Shown here: positions 43,502-51,626 of the stretch, in pieces
Position numbering within the stretch: the first letter of the stretch is position 1
Layout: every line of letters begins with the position of its first letter
From: Bacteroidia bacterium
GTDB lineage: Bacteria > Bacteroidota > Bacteroidia > Bacteroidales > Azobacteroidaceae
Assembly (NCBI GenBank): GCA_026000155.1
Contig: BNYG01000007.1
Span: 1-64,000 of the forward strand
DNA: 64,000 nucleotides
Direction: 5' to 3'
The notes under the pieces: model-generated
What the model was told of the DNA's origin: nothing
What the model saw: the letters and a program-made list of their open reading frames with translations, nothing else
The model's database searches: none
Translations under genes and position numbers: made by a program

Positions 43502-43532
43502 TTTGGCAGATGAAATCATTTAATTACCTTTG
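43502..43532 (+). promoter_or_regulatory. Promoter of the second kelch/SARP regulator
   Basis: TTTG (43502-43505), a 19-base gap, then TACCTTTG (43525-43532), 17 bases before the ATG. TTTGGCAGAT and TACnTTTGTGG are shared with 8867-8898 upstream of the paralogue. The rest of the 43300-43549 gap is AT-rich and should contain the susC promoter on the other strand. Confidence 0.75.
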
Positions 43533-43549
43533 TGGGTTAACTTTTAAAA

Positions 43550-46084
43550 TTGATGAGAATACTTCCGGTTTTTTTAATCTATTTTCTTTCTCTGATGACT
43601 GTATCCGGTCAGGAAGTTCAATATGGTTTGAAATTTAACTCGTATGAACTGGAAAAAGAGAAGCGTACCGGTTTGAATTTAACACCGGAGAAGCCCTTTT
43701 CTTTTCCGGACGGATTTATCCTGTCTTTTGATGTCAATTTTAATTCCAAAACGATTCATCCTTTTGGATCTGTCTGCCGGATTTTGAATGAAGACGGCAA
43801 TCTGATTGATATTGTGTTGAACGGCTCCAACGATGCGAGTCAAACGCTGATTTCTCTCATTTCGCCTTCTTATGGAATCTATTTTGATCAACCGTTCGAC
43901 AGTACAAGCATTACGTACGACCGGTTCATTCCGGTTATCCTGCAAGTGGATGCCAAAAAGAATACCGTCCGGTTTGCTGCCGGCGGAAAGGAATTTGTCA
44001 AGCAAGAACTTGACTTGTCTCATTTAGGAAAAATCAAGATTCTGTTCGGAAAAAATAATGTACCCGGTATTCAAACGACGGATGTACCCTCCTTTCAATT
44101 GAAAGATATTAAAATCAATACGGTTTCCGGGCATCCGCTTTATCATTGGGAGCTTTCCATGCATTCCGAATCCGGCGTATATGATAAGCTGAAATCGCGT
44201 TTTGCTTCTTGTGAAAATCCGGTGTGGATATTGGATAATCACTTATCCTGGGTGAAGCGGGCAACGTTTACCACCCGCATTAATCCGCAGCTTAGTTATA
44301 ATCCGGATAAGAATGAGATAGGCATTTTCGATCAGGATAAATTGATTCATTTCGATCTCAATGGCTATACCTTTACCGAAGAAGCAGTGGATAATCCCTT
44401 GATTTTTCGTTATTCCAATCTGAACAATTTAATCTATAATTCCGTAACCAAAGCGTATAATTGCTATATTTTCAACCGGAATAATGAACGGGAAATCGTA
44501 TCTTACGATACGCTTAACAATCGTTGGAATAAAGATCCGAAAACCCGGATGTATCCGGGTAATTGGCATCACAGCAATCTTTTCTCCAATCGGGACAGTT
44601 GTTTGTATCTGTTTGGCGGATACGAATACCATCAATATAAAAATGACATCGACCGCTACAGTTATGCCCGGCAGAAGTGGGAAAGCCTTCCGTTGACAGG
44701 CGACCGGATAGCGCCTCGTTACCTGAGCGGGTTGGGGGAAACCGAAAACGGGAATATACTTTTGTTTGGCGGATACGGGAGTGAAGCCGGTACCCAGAAA
44801 ATATCGCCTCATTGCTTTTACGACCTGTATCAAATCAATGTAAAATCCATGGAAATCAAGAAGATATGGGAAATGAAACCGCCTTTGGTCGATTTTGTGG
44901 TGGCGGGTTCCCTGATTCCCGATGCGAGACAAAAATCATTTTATGCCTTGAGTTTTCCTATCCAGCAGGTTCATACGAATTTATCCTTGATCAAGGTTTC
45001 GATGGACAAGCCGGAATATCAGGTCGTAGCGGATGCTATTCCTTTCACGTTTGAAGATACAAAAACTTCGGTTGATTTATTTATCGACAAAACACTGAAT
45101 CAATTGATAGCGACTATTATCAATACGCAAAGCGATAATTCCTGTCTGGTTTCCATCTACACCTTATCCAATCCGCCGCTTTTAGACAGTGAAGTGCATC
45201 AAACAGAGAAAAAAACATCTTTCTTACCGGTAATACTTGGCATGATAGGATTATGCATGGCAGCCGGACTTTTTGTCTTTATTTTTATTAAAAAGAAGAA
45301 AGCCGGCAAACCGGCGAAGCAAGCATTATTCGTGCCGGTTCCGGAAAAAACGAAACAATCCATTTTCCTTTTTGGCGAATTTCAACTCTTTGATAGAGAA
45401 GGAAAAGATATCACCAAGAATTTCTCACCCATGTTGAAACAACTTTTTATCCTTATTCTCCTTTATACATCGAAGTGCGGAAAAGGGATTTCGACCCTTA
45501 AAATGAGAGAGTTGTTGTGGTATGATAAATCCGATGAAAGCGCCAAAAACAATCAGGGCGTATTGATCAATAAACTCCGGCATACCTTGGGTTGTATCGG
45601 CGACATCCGGATAAAAACTCAAAATATGTTCTGGAGTATTGAGTTGGATGATCAGGTCTATTGTGATTATTTAGAGGCATTGTCTTTGATGAAAAAACTG
45701 GAGCAAGACACAAAAAATCCTCGTACAGAAGATCTTCAAACCCTCCTTTCGATTGTTTCCAAAGGTGAATTTTTACCCAATATACAAATTGAATGGATGG
45801 ATGCTTTTAAGGCTGAATTTTCAAATAACCTGATTGATTTGTTATTGGATTTATATAACCAATCCGGCGGCAAGGTATCGCCTGTGCTTGCCATTCTGCT
45901 TGCCGATGCCATTTTTGTACACGATTCGCTGAGTGAAGAAGCGCTAAACATCAAGTGCCGCAACCTGGTAAAAATAGGAAAAAACGAATCCGCCAAAAAA
46001 GTGTTTACCACTTTTTGTAAAGAATACGAATTATTGCTGGGAGACCCTTATCAAGGTTCGTTCCGGAATTTATTGAAAGACTAA
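43550..46084 (+). CDS. Membrane kelch/SARP-like transcription regulator (copy 2)
   Basis: An 844-residue paralogue of the protein at 8927, with the same order of parts: signal peptide (ending near VSG-Q), a concanavalin-like domain (about 22-205), kelch-type blades (LYLFGGYEYHQYKND and ILLFGGYGSEAGTQ), one membrane helix (about 560-580, VILGMIGLCMAAGLFVFIFI) with a Lys-rich cytoplasmic flank, and an OmpR/SARP-like winged helix (IFLFGEFQLFDREGKDIT, KGISTLKMRELLWYD, INKLRHTLG). The helical tail ends LLGDPYQGSFRNLLKD, against LLGEPYQGSIKNFIGQ in copy 1. It is divergent from susC and upstream of the uronate genes, so control of the surrounding utilisation genes is likely but not shown. Confidence 0.82.
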   Translation: MMRILPVFLIYFLSLMTVSGQEVQYGLKFNSYELEKEKRTGLNLTPEKPFSFPDGFILSFDVNFNSKTIHPFGSVCRILNEDGNLIDIVLNGSNDASQTLISLISPSYGIYFDQPFDSTSITYDRFIPVILQVDAKKNTVRFAAGGKEFVKQELDLSHLGKIKILFGKNNVPGIQTTDVPSFQLKDIKINTVSGHPLYHWELSMHSESGVYDKLKSRFASCENPVWILDNHLSWVKRATFTTRINPQLSYNPDKNEIGIFDQDKLIHFDLNGYTFTEEAVDNPLIFRYSNLNNLIYNSVTKAYNCYIFNRNNEREIVSYDTLNNRWNKDPKTRMYPGNWHHSNLFSNRDSCLYLFGGYEYHQYKNDIDRYSYARQKWESLPLTGDRIAPRYLSGLGETENGNILLFGGYGSEAGTQKISPHCFYDLYQINVKSMEIKKIWEMKPPLVDFVVAGSLIPDARQKSFYALSFPIQQVHTNLSLIKVSMDKPEYQVVADAIPFTFEDTKTSVDLFIDKTLNQLIATIINTQSDNSCLVSIYTLSNPPLLDSEVHQTEKKTSFLPVILGMIGLCMAAGLFVFIFIKKKKAGKPAKQALFVPVPEKTKQSIFLFGEFQLFDREGKDITKNFSPMLKQLFILILLYTSKCGKGISTLKMRELLWYDKSDESAKNNQGVLINKLRHTLGCIGDIRIKTQNMFWSIELDDQVYCDYLEALSLMKKLEQDTKNPRTEDLQTLLSIVSKGEFLPNIQIEWMDAFKAEFSNNLIDLLLDLYNQSGGKVSPVLAILLADAIFVHDSLSEEALNIKCRNLVKIGKNESAKKVFTTFCKEYELLLGDPYQGSFRNLLKD

Positions 46085-46164
46085 AATCCGGTTGTTACTT
46101 TGGAATTTGTCATAGACCCATTCTTCTTTCCGGCTTCTTTAAATTTTGCGTACAGGGCAATCGT

Positions 46165-46962
46165 TTAAGACGGTTGCTTCCCTATATAGGCCAAAATCCC
46201 TCCATCGACATACAATACATGTCCGTTTACAAAATCAGAAGCGGAGGAAGCCAAAAAGACTGCCGGTCCGGCTAAATCTTCCGGCGTTCCCCATCGTGCA
46301 GCCGGTGTTTTGGCAAGAATGAAAGCATCGAAAGGATTCCTTGACCCATCGGCTTGCCGTTCGCGTAAAGGAGCGGTCTGCGGTGTGGCGATATAACCCG
46401 GACCAATGCCGTTGCACTGGATATTGTATTCGCCGTATTCGGATGCGATGTTGCGGGTCAGCATTTTCAAACCGCCTTTGGCGGCAGCGTACGCCGATAC
46501 GGTTTCGCGACCCAATTCGCTCATCATCGAACAGATATTGATAATCTTTCCGCCTCCTTTTTTAATCATATTGGGAATAACCGCTTTGGAAACGATGAAA
46601 GGCGCATTCAAATCCACATCAATCACTTGCCGAAATTCGCTTGCCGACATTTCTATCATGGGAATCCGCTTGATGATGCCGGCATTATTGACCAAAATAT
46701 CAATCACGCCCGCTTCCGTTTCTATTTGTTTGACCATCGCATTCACTTGCTCCTCGTCTGTGACATCACAAACATAGCCTATGGCGGCAATACCAGCGGC
46801 TTTGTATGCCGCCAAACCTTTATCCACAAATTCTTGTTTCAAATCGTTAAACACAATTTTTGCTCCGGCATTCGCCAAAGCGGAAGCAATGGCAAAGCCG
46901 ATACCATAAGACGCCCCGGTGACCAAAGCTATTTTTCCCTGTAATGAAAATGGATTATCCAT
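46165..46962 (-). CDS. kduD: KduD-like SDR dehydrogenase
   Basis: A 265-residue classical short-chain dehydrogenase with NAD-binding TGASYGIG (15-22), NNAG (92-95), Ser145 and the catalytic Tyr158-x3-Lys162. The sequence matches proteins annotated as gluconate 5-dehydrogenase or 2-dehydro-3-deoxy-D-gluconate 5-dehydrogenase. Its neighbours KduI and DUF4861 favour the KduD reaction: reduction of 2,5-diketo-3-deoxygluconate to 2-keto-3-deoxygluconate. It is the last of a minus-strand run KduI, DUF4861, KduD with gaps of 2 and 12 bases. The downstream KDG kinase and aldolase are not in the window. Confidence 0.82.
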   Translation of the reverse strand: MDNPFSLQGKIALVTGASYGIGFAIASALANAGAKIVFNDLKQEFVDKGLAAYKAAGIAAIGYVCDVTDEEQVNAMVKQIETEAGVIDILVNNAGIIKRIPMIEMSASEFRQVIDVDLNAPFIVSKAVIPNMIKKGGGKIINICSMMSELGRETVSAYAAAKGGLKMLTRNIASEYGEYNIQCNGIGPGYIATPQTAPLRERQADGSRNPFDAFILAKTPAARWGTPEDLAGPAVFLASSASDFVNGHVLYVDGGILAYIGKQPS

Positions 46963-46974
46963 ATTGATTGTTTT

Positions 46975-48096
46975 TTAATAATTGATAATGAAAGGCTGTT
47001 GCAAAGCCTCCGAAAAATGTTGTATGTATTGTTGAAAATCCTCCAGCGAGACAAAGCCGAATTTCGACCATCCGTATCCGGTATAATAAGTCACCGGCGC
47101 ATTGGGTTGATAAGTGGTGATTGCCAATACGTGCGAAGCGGCGTCGTTATAGACATCAATTGTGCTGCTTTCAAATTTTTCCGGAAACACAAGCGCCAGA
47201 TACACTTGGTCAACCACTTGACTGAAAGGCTCCACGTAAATAATGAAATCGTTTTTAGGCGATACGATGATGGAATCGTTTCCGCGTTTTACCAATCCGG
47301 CGGCAACCGGTGTTTGTGCTGTAAATCCATATTCCTGAATCACTTTTGTGAGTTGTGAACCTGCGTCAATAGAAAATGTACGTGTTTCGGAATACGTTTT
47401 GCCTGCCACATCCACGTCTTTATACGTAAGTTTGAAAGTCGTGCGCAGCGGGCCATTTTCAAATACTTCCTGCAACACATAATTTTCATTCAGCCACAAT
47501 TTATTGTCTGTGTATGGAGCCATGGCTCCGGCGCCCAACGTGCGACCTACTTTATAATCATCCTGTCCTTCGCCGTTATCATTGTGGTAAGAAGCAATGC
47601 CTGCCAAGTCTTTTTCATACCATTTGTCGATGATTAAGTTGGATGTGCGTTTGTACCACACATCCAATCCGTTGCTTGGGCCGTCGATGGGCACCAAGGC
47701 TTGTCCGTAAATTCGGAAAGCCACCCGGTCGTTTTCCCAGGCAAAATCATCTTTCCGTTCGGGAATCAACCGGCCGAAAGTTTGAGCCTGAAAGGTCTGC
47801 GATTTGCCCGGTTTGATATTGAATGTTCCGGTTTCTTTGGCTTTCAAATTGGCTTGAAAGATGAGTTTTCCATCAAAGGTGAGCTGCGAGGGCACAATTT
47901 CTCCTTTGGAGTCAGTCACTACAAATACGTCATTCTTTGTCAACGTAATTTTAGCTTTTATATCTTCAACGGGTATTTCTACCATTTCGGACAAGCGGTC
48001 GAAATCACTTGGATTTTCGACTGTTACTTTTATTTCTTTTGTTGTACAGGAAATAAAGCATGTTATCAGGAGGAAAAATACAAATAGCTTTTTCAT
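46975..48096 (-). CDS. DUF4861 lipoprotein
   Basis: A 373-residue exported lipoprotein (lipobox FISC, Cys17). It matches the DUF4861 family, frequent beside GH88/GH105 and kduI in pectin-like and uronate loci. Visible parts are a beta-sandwich start (KVTVENPSDFDRLSEMVEIPVEDI), the FAWENDRVAFRIYGQAL segment, the YHNDNGEGQDDYKVGRTLGAGAMAPY motif and a final YYTGYGWSKFGF. It resembles beta-sandwich lyase or epimerase folds, but no reaction is established as far as I know. Its position between KduI and KduD links it to unsaturated uronic acid processing. Confidence 0.8.
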   Translation of the reverse strand: MKKLFVFFLLITCFISCTTKEIKVTVENPSDFDRLSEMVEIPVEDIKAKITLTKNDVFVVTDSKGEIVPSQLTFDGKLIFQANLKAKETGTFNIKPGKSQTFQAQTFGRLIPERKDDFAWENDRVAFRIYGQALVPIDGPSNGLDVWYKRTSNLIIDKWYEKDLAGIASYHNDNGEGQDDYKVGRTLGAGAMAPYTDNKLWLNENYVLQEVFENGPLRTTFKLTYKDVDVAGKTYSETRTFSIDAGSQLTKVIQEYGFTAQTPVAAGLVKRGNDSIIVSPKNDFIIYVEPFSQVVDQVYLALVFPEKFESSTIDVYNDAASHVLAITTYQPNAPVTYYTGYGWSKFGFVSLEDFQQYIQHFSEALQQPFIINY

Positions 48097-48098
48097 TT

Positions 48099-48941
48099 TT
48101 ATCTTAATTTATCTGCGGTGAAAGTATCCATATCGTCATAATCCAAATTTTCGCCGCACATGGCCCAAATGAATGTGTAGTTGCTTGTTCCGGCTGCCGA
48201 ATGAATTGACCATGAGGGAGAAATCACCGCCTGCTCGTTGTCCATGAAAATATGACGGGTTTCCTGTGGTTGTCCCATAAAATGGCAAACCGCTTGTTGT
48301 GCGGGAATTTTGAAATAAAAATAGGCTTCCATCCGGCGTGAATGGGTGTGAGGAGGCATGGTATTCCAAACGCTGCCTTCCTTGATTTCCGTCAAACCCA
48401 TTTGCAACTGGCAACAGGGCACAATTTCGCTGAGAATAATCTGATTCAGCGTACGCTCGTTGGAGGTTGCTTTTGCTCCCAATTCGCGTGTACGGCGCAT
48501 GGCGCTTGTGATAAGTGCGCTTGGATAGGCTGTGTGTGCCGGGGAAGAAGCAAAATAAAACTTGGCCGGTTGGGCGCTGTCTTTGCTTTTGAAACTGATT
48601 TCTTTCGAGCCGCGACCCACATACACCGCATCTTTGTAAGCCAATGCATACTCCACTCCATCCACCGAAATAATTCCTTCGTTTTCGATACAGATAATGC
48701 CCAATTCGCGTCTTTCGCAAAAATACGCCGAACGGATCAAATCGACCGTTTCCAATTTCAGGGATTCATGAACAGGAAATGCACCGCCGATAATCAACCG
48801 GTCGTTGTGCGTATAAGTCATTAATACCGAATCTGCTTCAAAAAGTTTTTCGACTAAAAATTCTTTCCGCAATTGTGCCGTATCATACTTTTTTACATCG
48901 TCGGGATGTGTTCCCCAACGTTCTTCAATGGTTGTTTGCAT
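48099..48941 (-). CDS. kduI: 5-dehydro-4-deoxy-D-glucuronate isomerase
   Basis: A 280-residue cupin isomerase converting 5-keto-4-deoxyuronate (from spontaneous opening of the unsaturated uronate) to 2,5-diketo-3-deoxygluconate. The zinc-binding histidine/glutamate motif PPHTHSRRMEAYFYF is complete. The N-terminal ERWGTHPDDVKKYDTAQLRKEFLVE and the C-terminal ISPSWSIHSAAGTSNYTFIWAMCGENLDYDDMD are typical. The length equals E. coli KduI. It is upstream of DUF4861 by two bases and forms the first gene of the short uronate operon. Confidence 0.96.
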   Translation of the reverse strand: MQTTIEERWGTHPDDVKKYDTAQLRKEFLVEKLFEADSVLMTYTHNDRLIIGGAFPVHESLKLETVDLIRSAYFCERRELGIICIENEGIISVDGVEYALAYKDAVYVGRGSKEISFKSKDSAQPAKFYFASSPAHTAYPSALITSAMRRTRELGAKATSNERTLNQIILSEIVPCCQLQMGLTEIKEGSVWNTMPPHTHSRRMEAYFYFKIPAQQAVCHFMGQPQETRHIFMDNEQAVISPSWSIHSAAGTSNYTFIWAMCGENLDYDDMDTFTADKLR

Positions 48942-49067
48942 TTTATTATTAGCTTTTATATTGAGATACTTCTTGGAACAAGAAGAGCTACAAAGTTAAA
49001 AATAAATAAAGGCAAAAGCAAGTTTATTCATTGTATTATGTTAACTTTAACCGTAAATATAATGGAA

Positions 49068-49097
49068 TTGTATATTCAAAATAATTGATTACTTTTG
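49068..49097 (+). promoter_or_regulatory. Promoter of the DUF4221-like gene
   Basis: TTG (49068-49070), a 19-base gap, then TACTTTTG (49090-49097), 21 bases before ATG 49119. Confidence 0.65.
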
Positions 49098-49118
49098 GGG
49101 ACTTTAATTATATATATT

Positions 49119-50303
49119 ATGAATTCAGAAAAAACAAAATTAAGTATTTGGTTTTTTATTTGCATATTTATTGTTTCATGCAATAAAAATAAAGATAACC
49201 ATGAATTATCTGATGAATATTCATTAGTAAAAAACACCGAAAAGACACATGTTTTCAAAATTGGAAACGATGTTCATTATTTAACAATCAGTTTATTCCC
49301 TTTTAAAGATGCTGGAGGGAATAAATATCTAACTTTTCAAAATGGAGTAAGTAACGAAATATTATTTTATAATATGGAAAATCCAAATTTATTATTCAAA
49401 GTAACTCCAACTATAGAAGGTCCAAATGGCGTTGGCATGTTTCTTGGATATCATATTGAAGATATTGACAAAATTTATTTAACTGTACCGGGAAGGCCTG
49501 TATTATTTCAAATAAATAAGAATGGAGATATTTTGCAAAAAATTGAATATGAAAAAACAGATAATGACAAACCCATAATTCCTTTTTTTCTTTCCACCTC
49601 AGATGTCTATTCACCACTCATAATAATAAATAATAATTTTTATTTTACTCAAATGCGTAATCATTCATTAACCTTAACAGCGAGCCCTGTTTCAGGCTAT
49701 ATTGATACATTAACACATTCAGTGAACGTATTACCCTTTTATTTTCCACCTATAATGAATGACCAAGACATTGCTAAATATACTATGGGTAATGAATTAT
49801 GCTTTAGTAGAATATTTGATGGAAATAAATTTATATATTCTTTCTTCCTGGACGAATATATCTACTCAACCTCAATTAATCATGAGATAGTAGATAAAAA
49901 AAGGGTCAACAGCAGATATATGAACAAATTGTATAAACCCCAAACACGTCCGGAAGAGATTCAATCAGGACTAAAAAAATTATGCGAAATAGCTATTTAT
50001 GGAAATTTAATTTATGACCAATATCGTCAAGTGTATTATCGCGTAGCTTATCCTGAAACCGAAATGGAGGAAGATGCAGATTATTTGGAAATTTATAGAA
50101 CAGGACGTAAAAAATTCTCTATAATCATATTAGATAAAAATATGAATATCATAGGAGAAACATTGTTCCCTGAATATACTTATATATCAAATGCTGTATT
50201 TGTAGATGAAGATGGTTTGCACATAAGAACTAATCATCAAAAAAATCCGGATTTTCAGGAAAATTTATTTATTTTTGATTGTTTTGAATTGTCAAAAAAA
50301 TAA
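49119..50303 (+). CDS. DUF4221-like / beta-propeller lipoprotein
   Basis: A 394-residue lipoprotein (FIVSC, Cys19) of repeated beta-strand pattern resembling the 6-bladed-propeller/DUF4221 lipoproteins of Bacteroidota. ATG 49119 is chosen since the ATG-like upstream codon at 49095 lies in the promoter. Its DNA is visibly more AT-rich than its neighbours, with many AAA/AAT/ATT/TTA codons. It stands on the plus strand between kduI and GH88, which are both minus, interrupting an otherwise collinear run. It looks like a later insertion. Function is unknown; a surface or periplasmic binding role is inferred. Confidence 0.65.
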   Translation: MNSEKTKLSIWFFICIFIVSCNKNKDNHELSDEYSLVKNTEKTHVFKIGNDVHYLTISLFPFKDAGGNKYLTFQNGVSNEILFYNMENPNLLFKVTPTIEGPNGVGMFLGYHIEDIDKIYLTVPGRPVLFQINKNGDILQKIEYEKTDNDKPIIPFFLSTSDVYSPLIIINNNFYFTQMRNHSLTLTASPVSGYIDTLTHSVNVLPFYFPPIMNDQDIAKYTMGNELCFSRIFDGNKFIYSFFLDEYIYSTSINHEIVDKKRVNSRYMNKLYKPQTRPEEIQSGLKKLCEIAIYGNLIYDQYRQVYYRVAYPETEMEEDADYLEIYRTGRKKFSIIILDKNMNIIGETLFPEYTYISNAVFVDEDGLHIRTNHQKNPDFQENLFIFDCFELSKK

Positions 50304-50336
50304 ATAACTACTTCTAAAGAAAACAAATTGACAAAC

Positions 50337-50429
50337 ATGAGCAATACTTGGAAATCCTTTTTCAGTAACTTGCGCTTCGGCGTTAAAGTATCTGTTATTG
50401 CCATTTTAGGAGAAAAACCGCTTATTTGA
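50337..50429 (+). pseudogene. Truncated 30-codon reading frame
   Basis: An ATG-started frame of 30 codons (MSNTWKSFFSNLRFGVKVSVIAIL, then a frame-ending tail) after the DUF4221-like gene, cut off where it runs into the 3' end of the GH88 gene. The start looks like the amphipathic and hydrophobic N-terminus of a membrane protein. It may be the remnant of a gene lost when this stretch was inserted. Confidence 0.3.
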
Positions 50430-51615
50430 GCAATTCCCGAAATCTTAGTAATGCTTCGATATAGTAATAATCGGCATAAGTAAGCGGTACATCTATTTCC
50501 GAATGGTTGGGCTTGTGTCCTACCGAATGTTTGAGAATAAAATTGCCGTTGCTTCCTTTTTCTGCAAAATATTCCGGGGACGAAAGGGTGCGTATCTGCG
50601 TTTCGGCCACATCCAAATATCTTTTGGCATCGGAGGCATCTACATATCCGCTCAGTTCGATAAGCGCCGAAGCAATGACTGCGCCCGCCGAAGCATCGCG
50701 CAAGGCATCGGGTATAGCGGGGTCATTGAAATCCCAATACGGAATTTTATCAGCCGGAAGATTGGGATGGTTCAGGATAAAGCCGGCAATGTGCTTGGCT
50801 TGTTCCAGGTATTTCAAATCTTGGGTTTCGCGATACATAAGGGTATATCCGTAGAGTCCCCATGCCTGTCCGCGCGCCCAAGCCGATTCGTCGGCATAGC
50901 CCTGATGAGTGTTTTTCTTTTCCGCCTGTCCGGTAATCGTATCATACGAAACCACATGGTAGGTACTGTAATCGGGACGGAAATGGTTTTCGAGCGTTTT
51001 GTCGGCATGTGTGATGCTGATGTCCCGGTATTTGGGGTCGCCCGAAACTTTGGTTGCCCAGAACAGCAATTCCAGATTCATCATATTGTCGATAATCACC
51101 GGATATTGCCATTGGTCTTTGTGGGAATCCCACGATTTGATGGCTCCGGTCACCGGATTGAAACGGCTGCTCAGCGATTCTGCTCCGGTGAGCAAAATGC
51201 TTTGATAAGCGGTGTCGCCGGTAAGCCGGAGTCCGTTGCCGAAAGAGCAATACAACATGAATCCGAGGTCGTGCGTTCCCTTATTGTATTTTTCTTTTTC
51301 GATACGGGCGGTATAATTTTTGGCATACGCCAACAGGGCGGGGTCGTTGCTGTACTGGTACAAATACCATAAGGTGCCCGGCACAAAACCACTTACCCAT
51401 CCGCCGGAAGAAGTAGTACGTAATTTTCCTTCGGCATCCATGCTTACCGGTAATTTATCTGGTTGATCAATCAGCGACTCGGCCATCCCTGCATATTGTT
51501 GCAGGGAACGGTCGAGCCGGTCGGTAATCAGATTTTCCATGGACTCTTGCTTCGGCGCGCATGCAATGAACAATACGCTTGTAATGAAACAGATATAAAT
51601 AGATTTTATTTTCAT
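50422..51615 (-). CDS. GH88 unsaturated glucuronyl hydrolase
   Basis: A 397-residue lipoprotein (FIAC, Cys19) of glycoside hydrolase family 88, which removes the 4,5-unsaturated uronic acid left at oligosaccharide ends by polysaccharide lyases, by a hydration mechanism. The two catalytic aspartates are seen at Asp116 (THDLGFM) and Asp175 (PVIDNMMNLELLFWA). The (alpha/alpha)6 barrel signature YADESAWARGQAWGLYGYTLMY is intact. It is 11 bases downstream of the GH92-lyase fusion gene, whose lyase domain would make its substrate, and its product feeds KduI. Confidence 0.94.
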   Translation of the reverse strand: MKIKSIYICFITSVLFIACAPKQESMENLITDRLDRSLQQYAGMAESLIDQPDKLPVSMDAEGKLRTTSSGGWVSGFVPGTLWYLYQYSNDPALLAYAKNYTARIEKEKYNKGTHDLGFMLYCSFGNGLRLTGDTAYQSILLTGAESLSSRFNPVTGAIKSWDSHKDQWQYPVIIDNMMNLELLFWATKVSGDPKYRDISITHADKTLENHFRPDYSTYHVVSYDTITGQAEKKNTHQGYADESAWARGQAWGLYGYTLMYRETQDLKYLEQAKHIAGFILNHPNLPADKIPYWDFNDPAIPDALRDASAGAVIASALIELSGYVDASDAKRYLDVAETQIRTLSSPEYFAEKGSNGNFILKHSVGHKPNHSEIDVPLTYADYYYIEALLRFRELLK

Positions 51616-51626
51616 TTCAGAATTTT

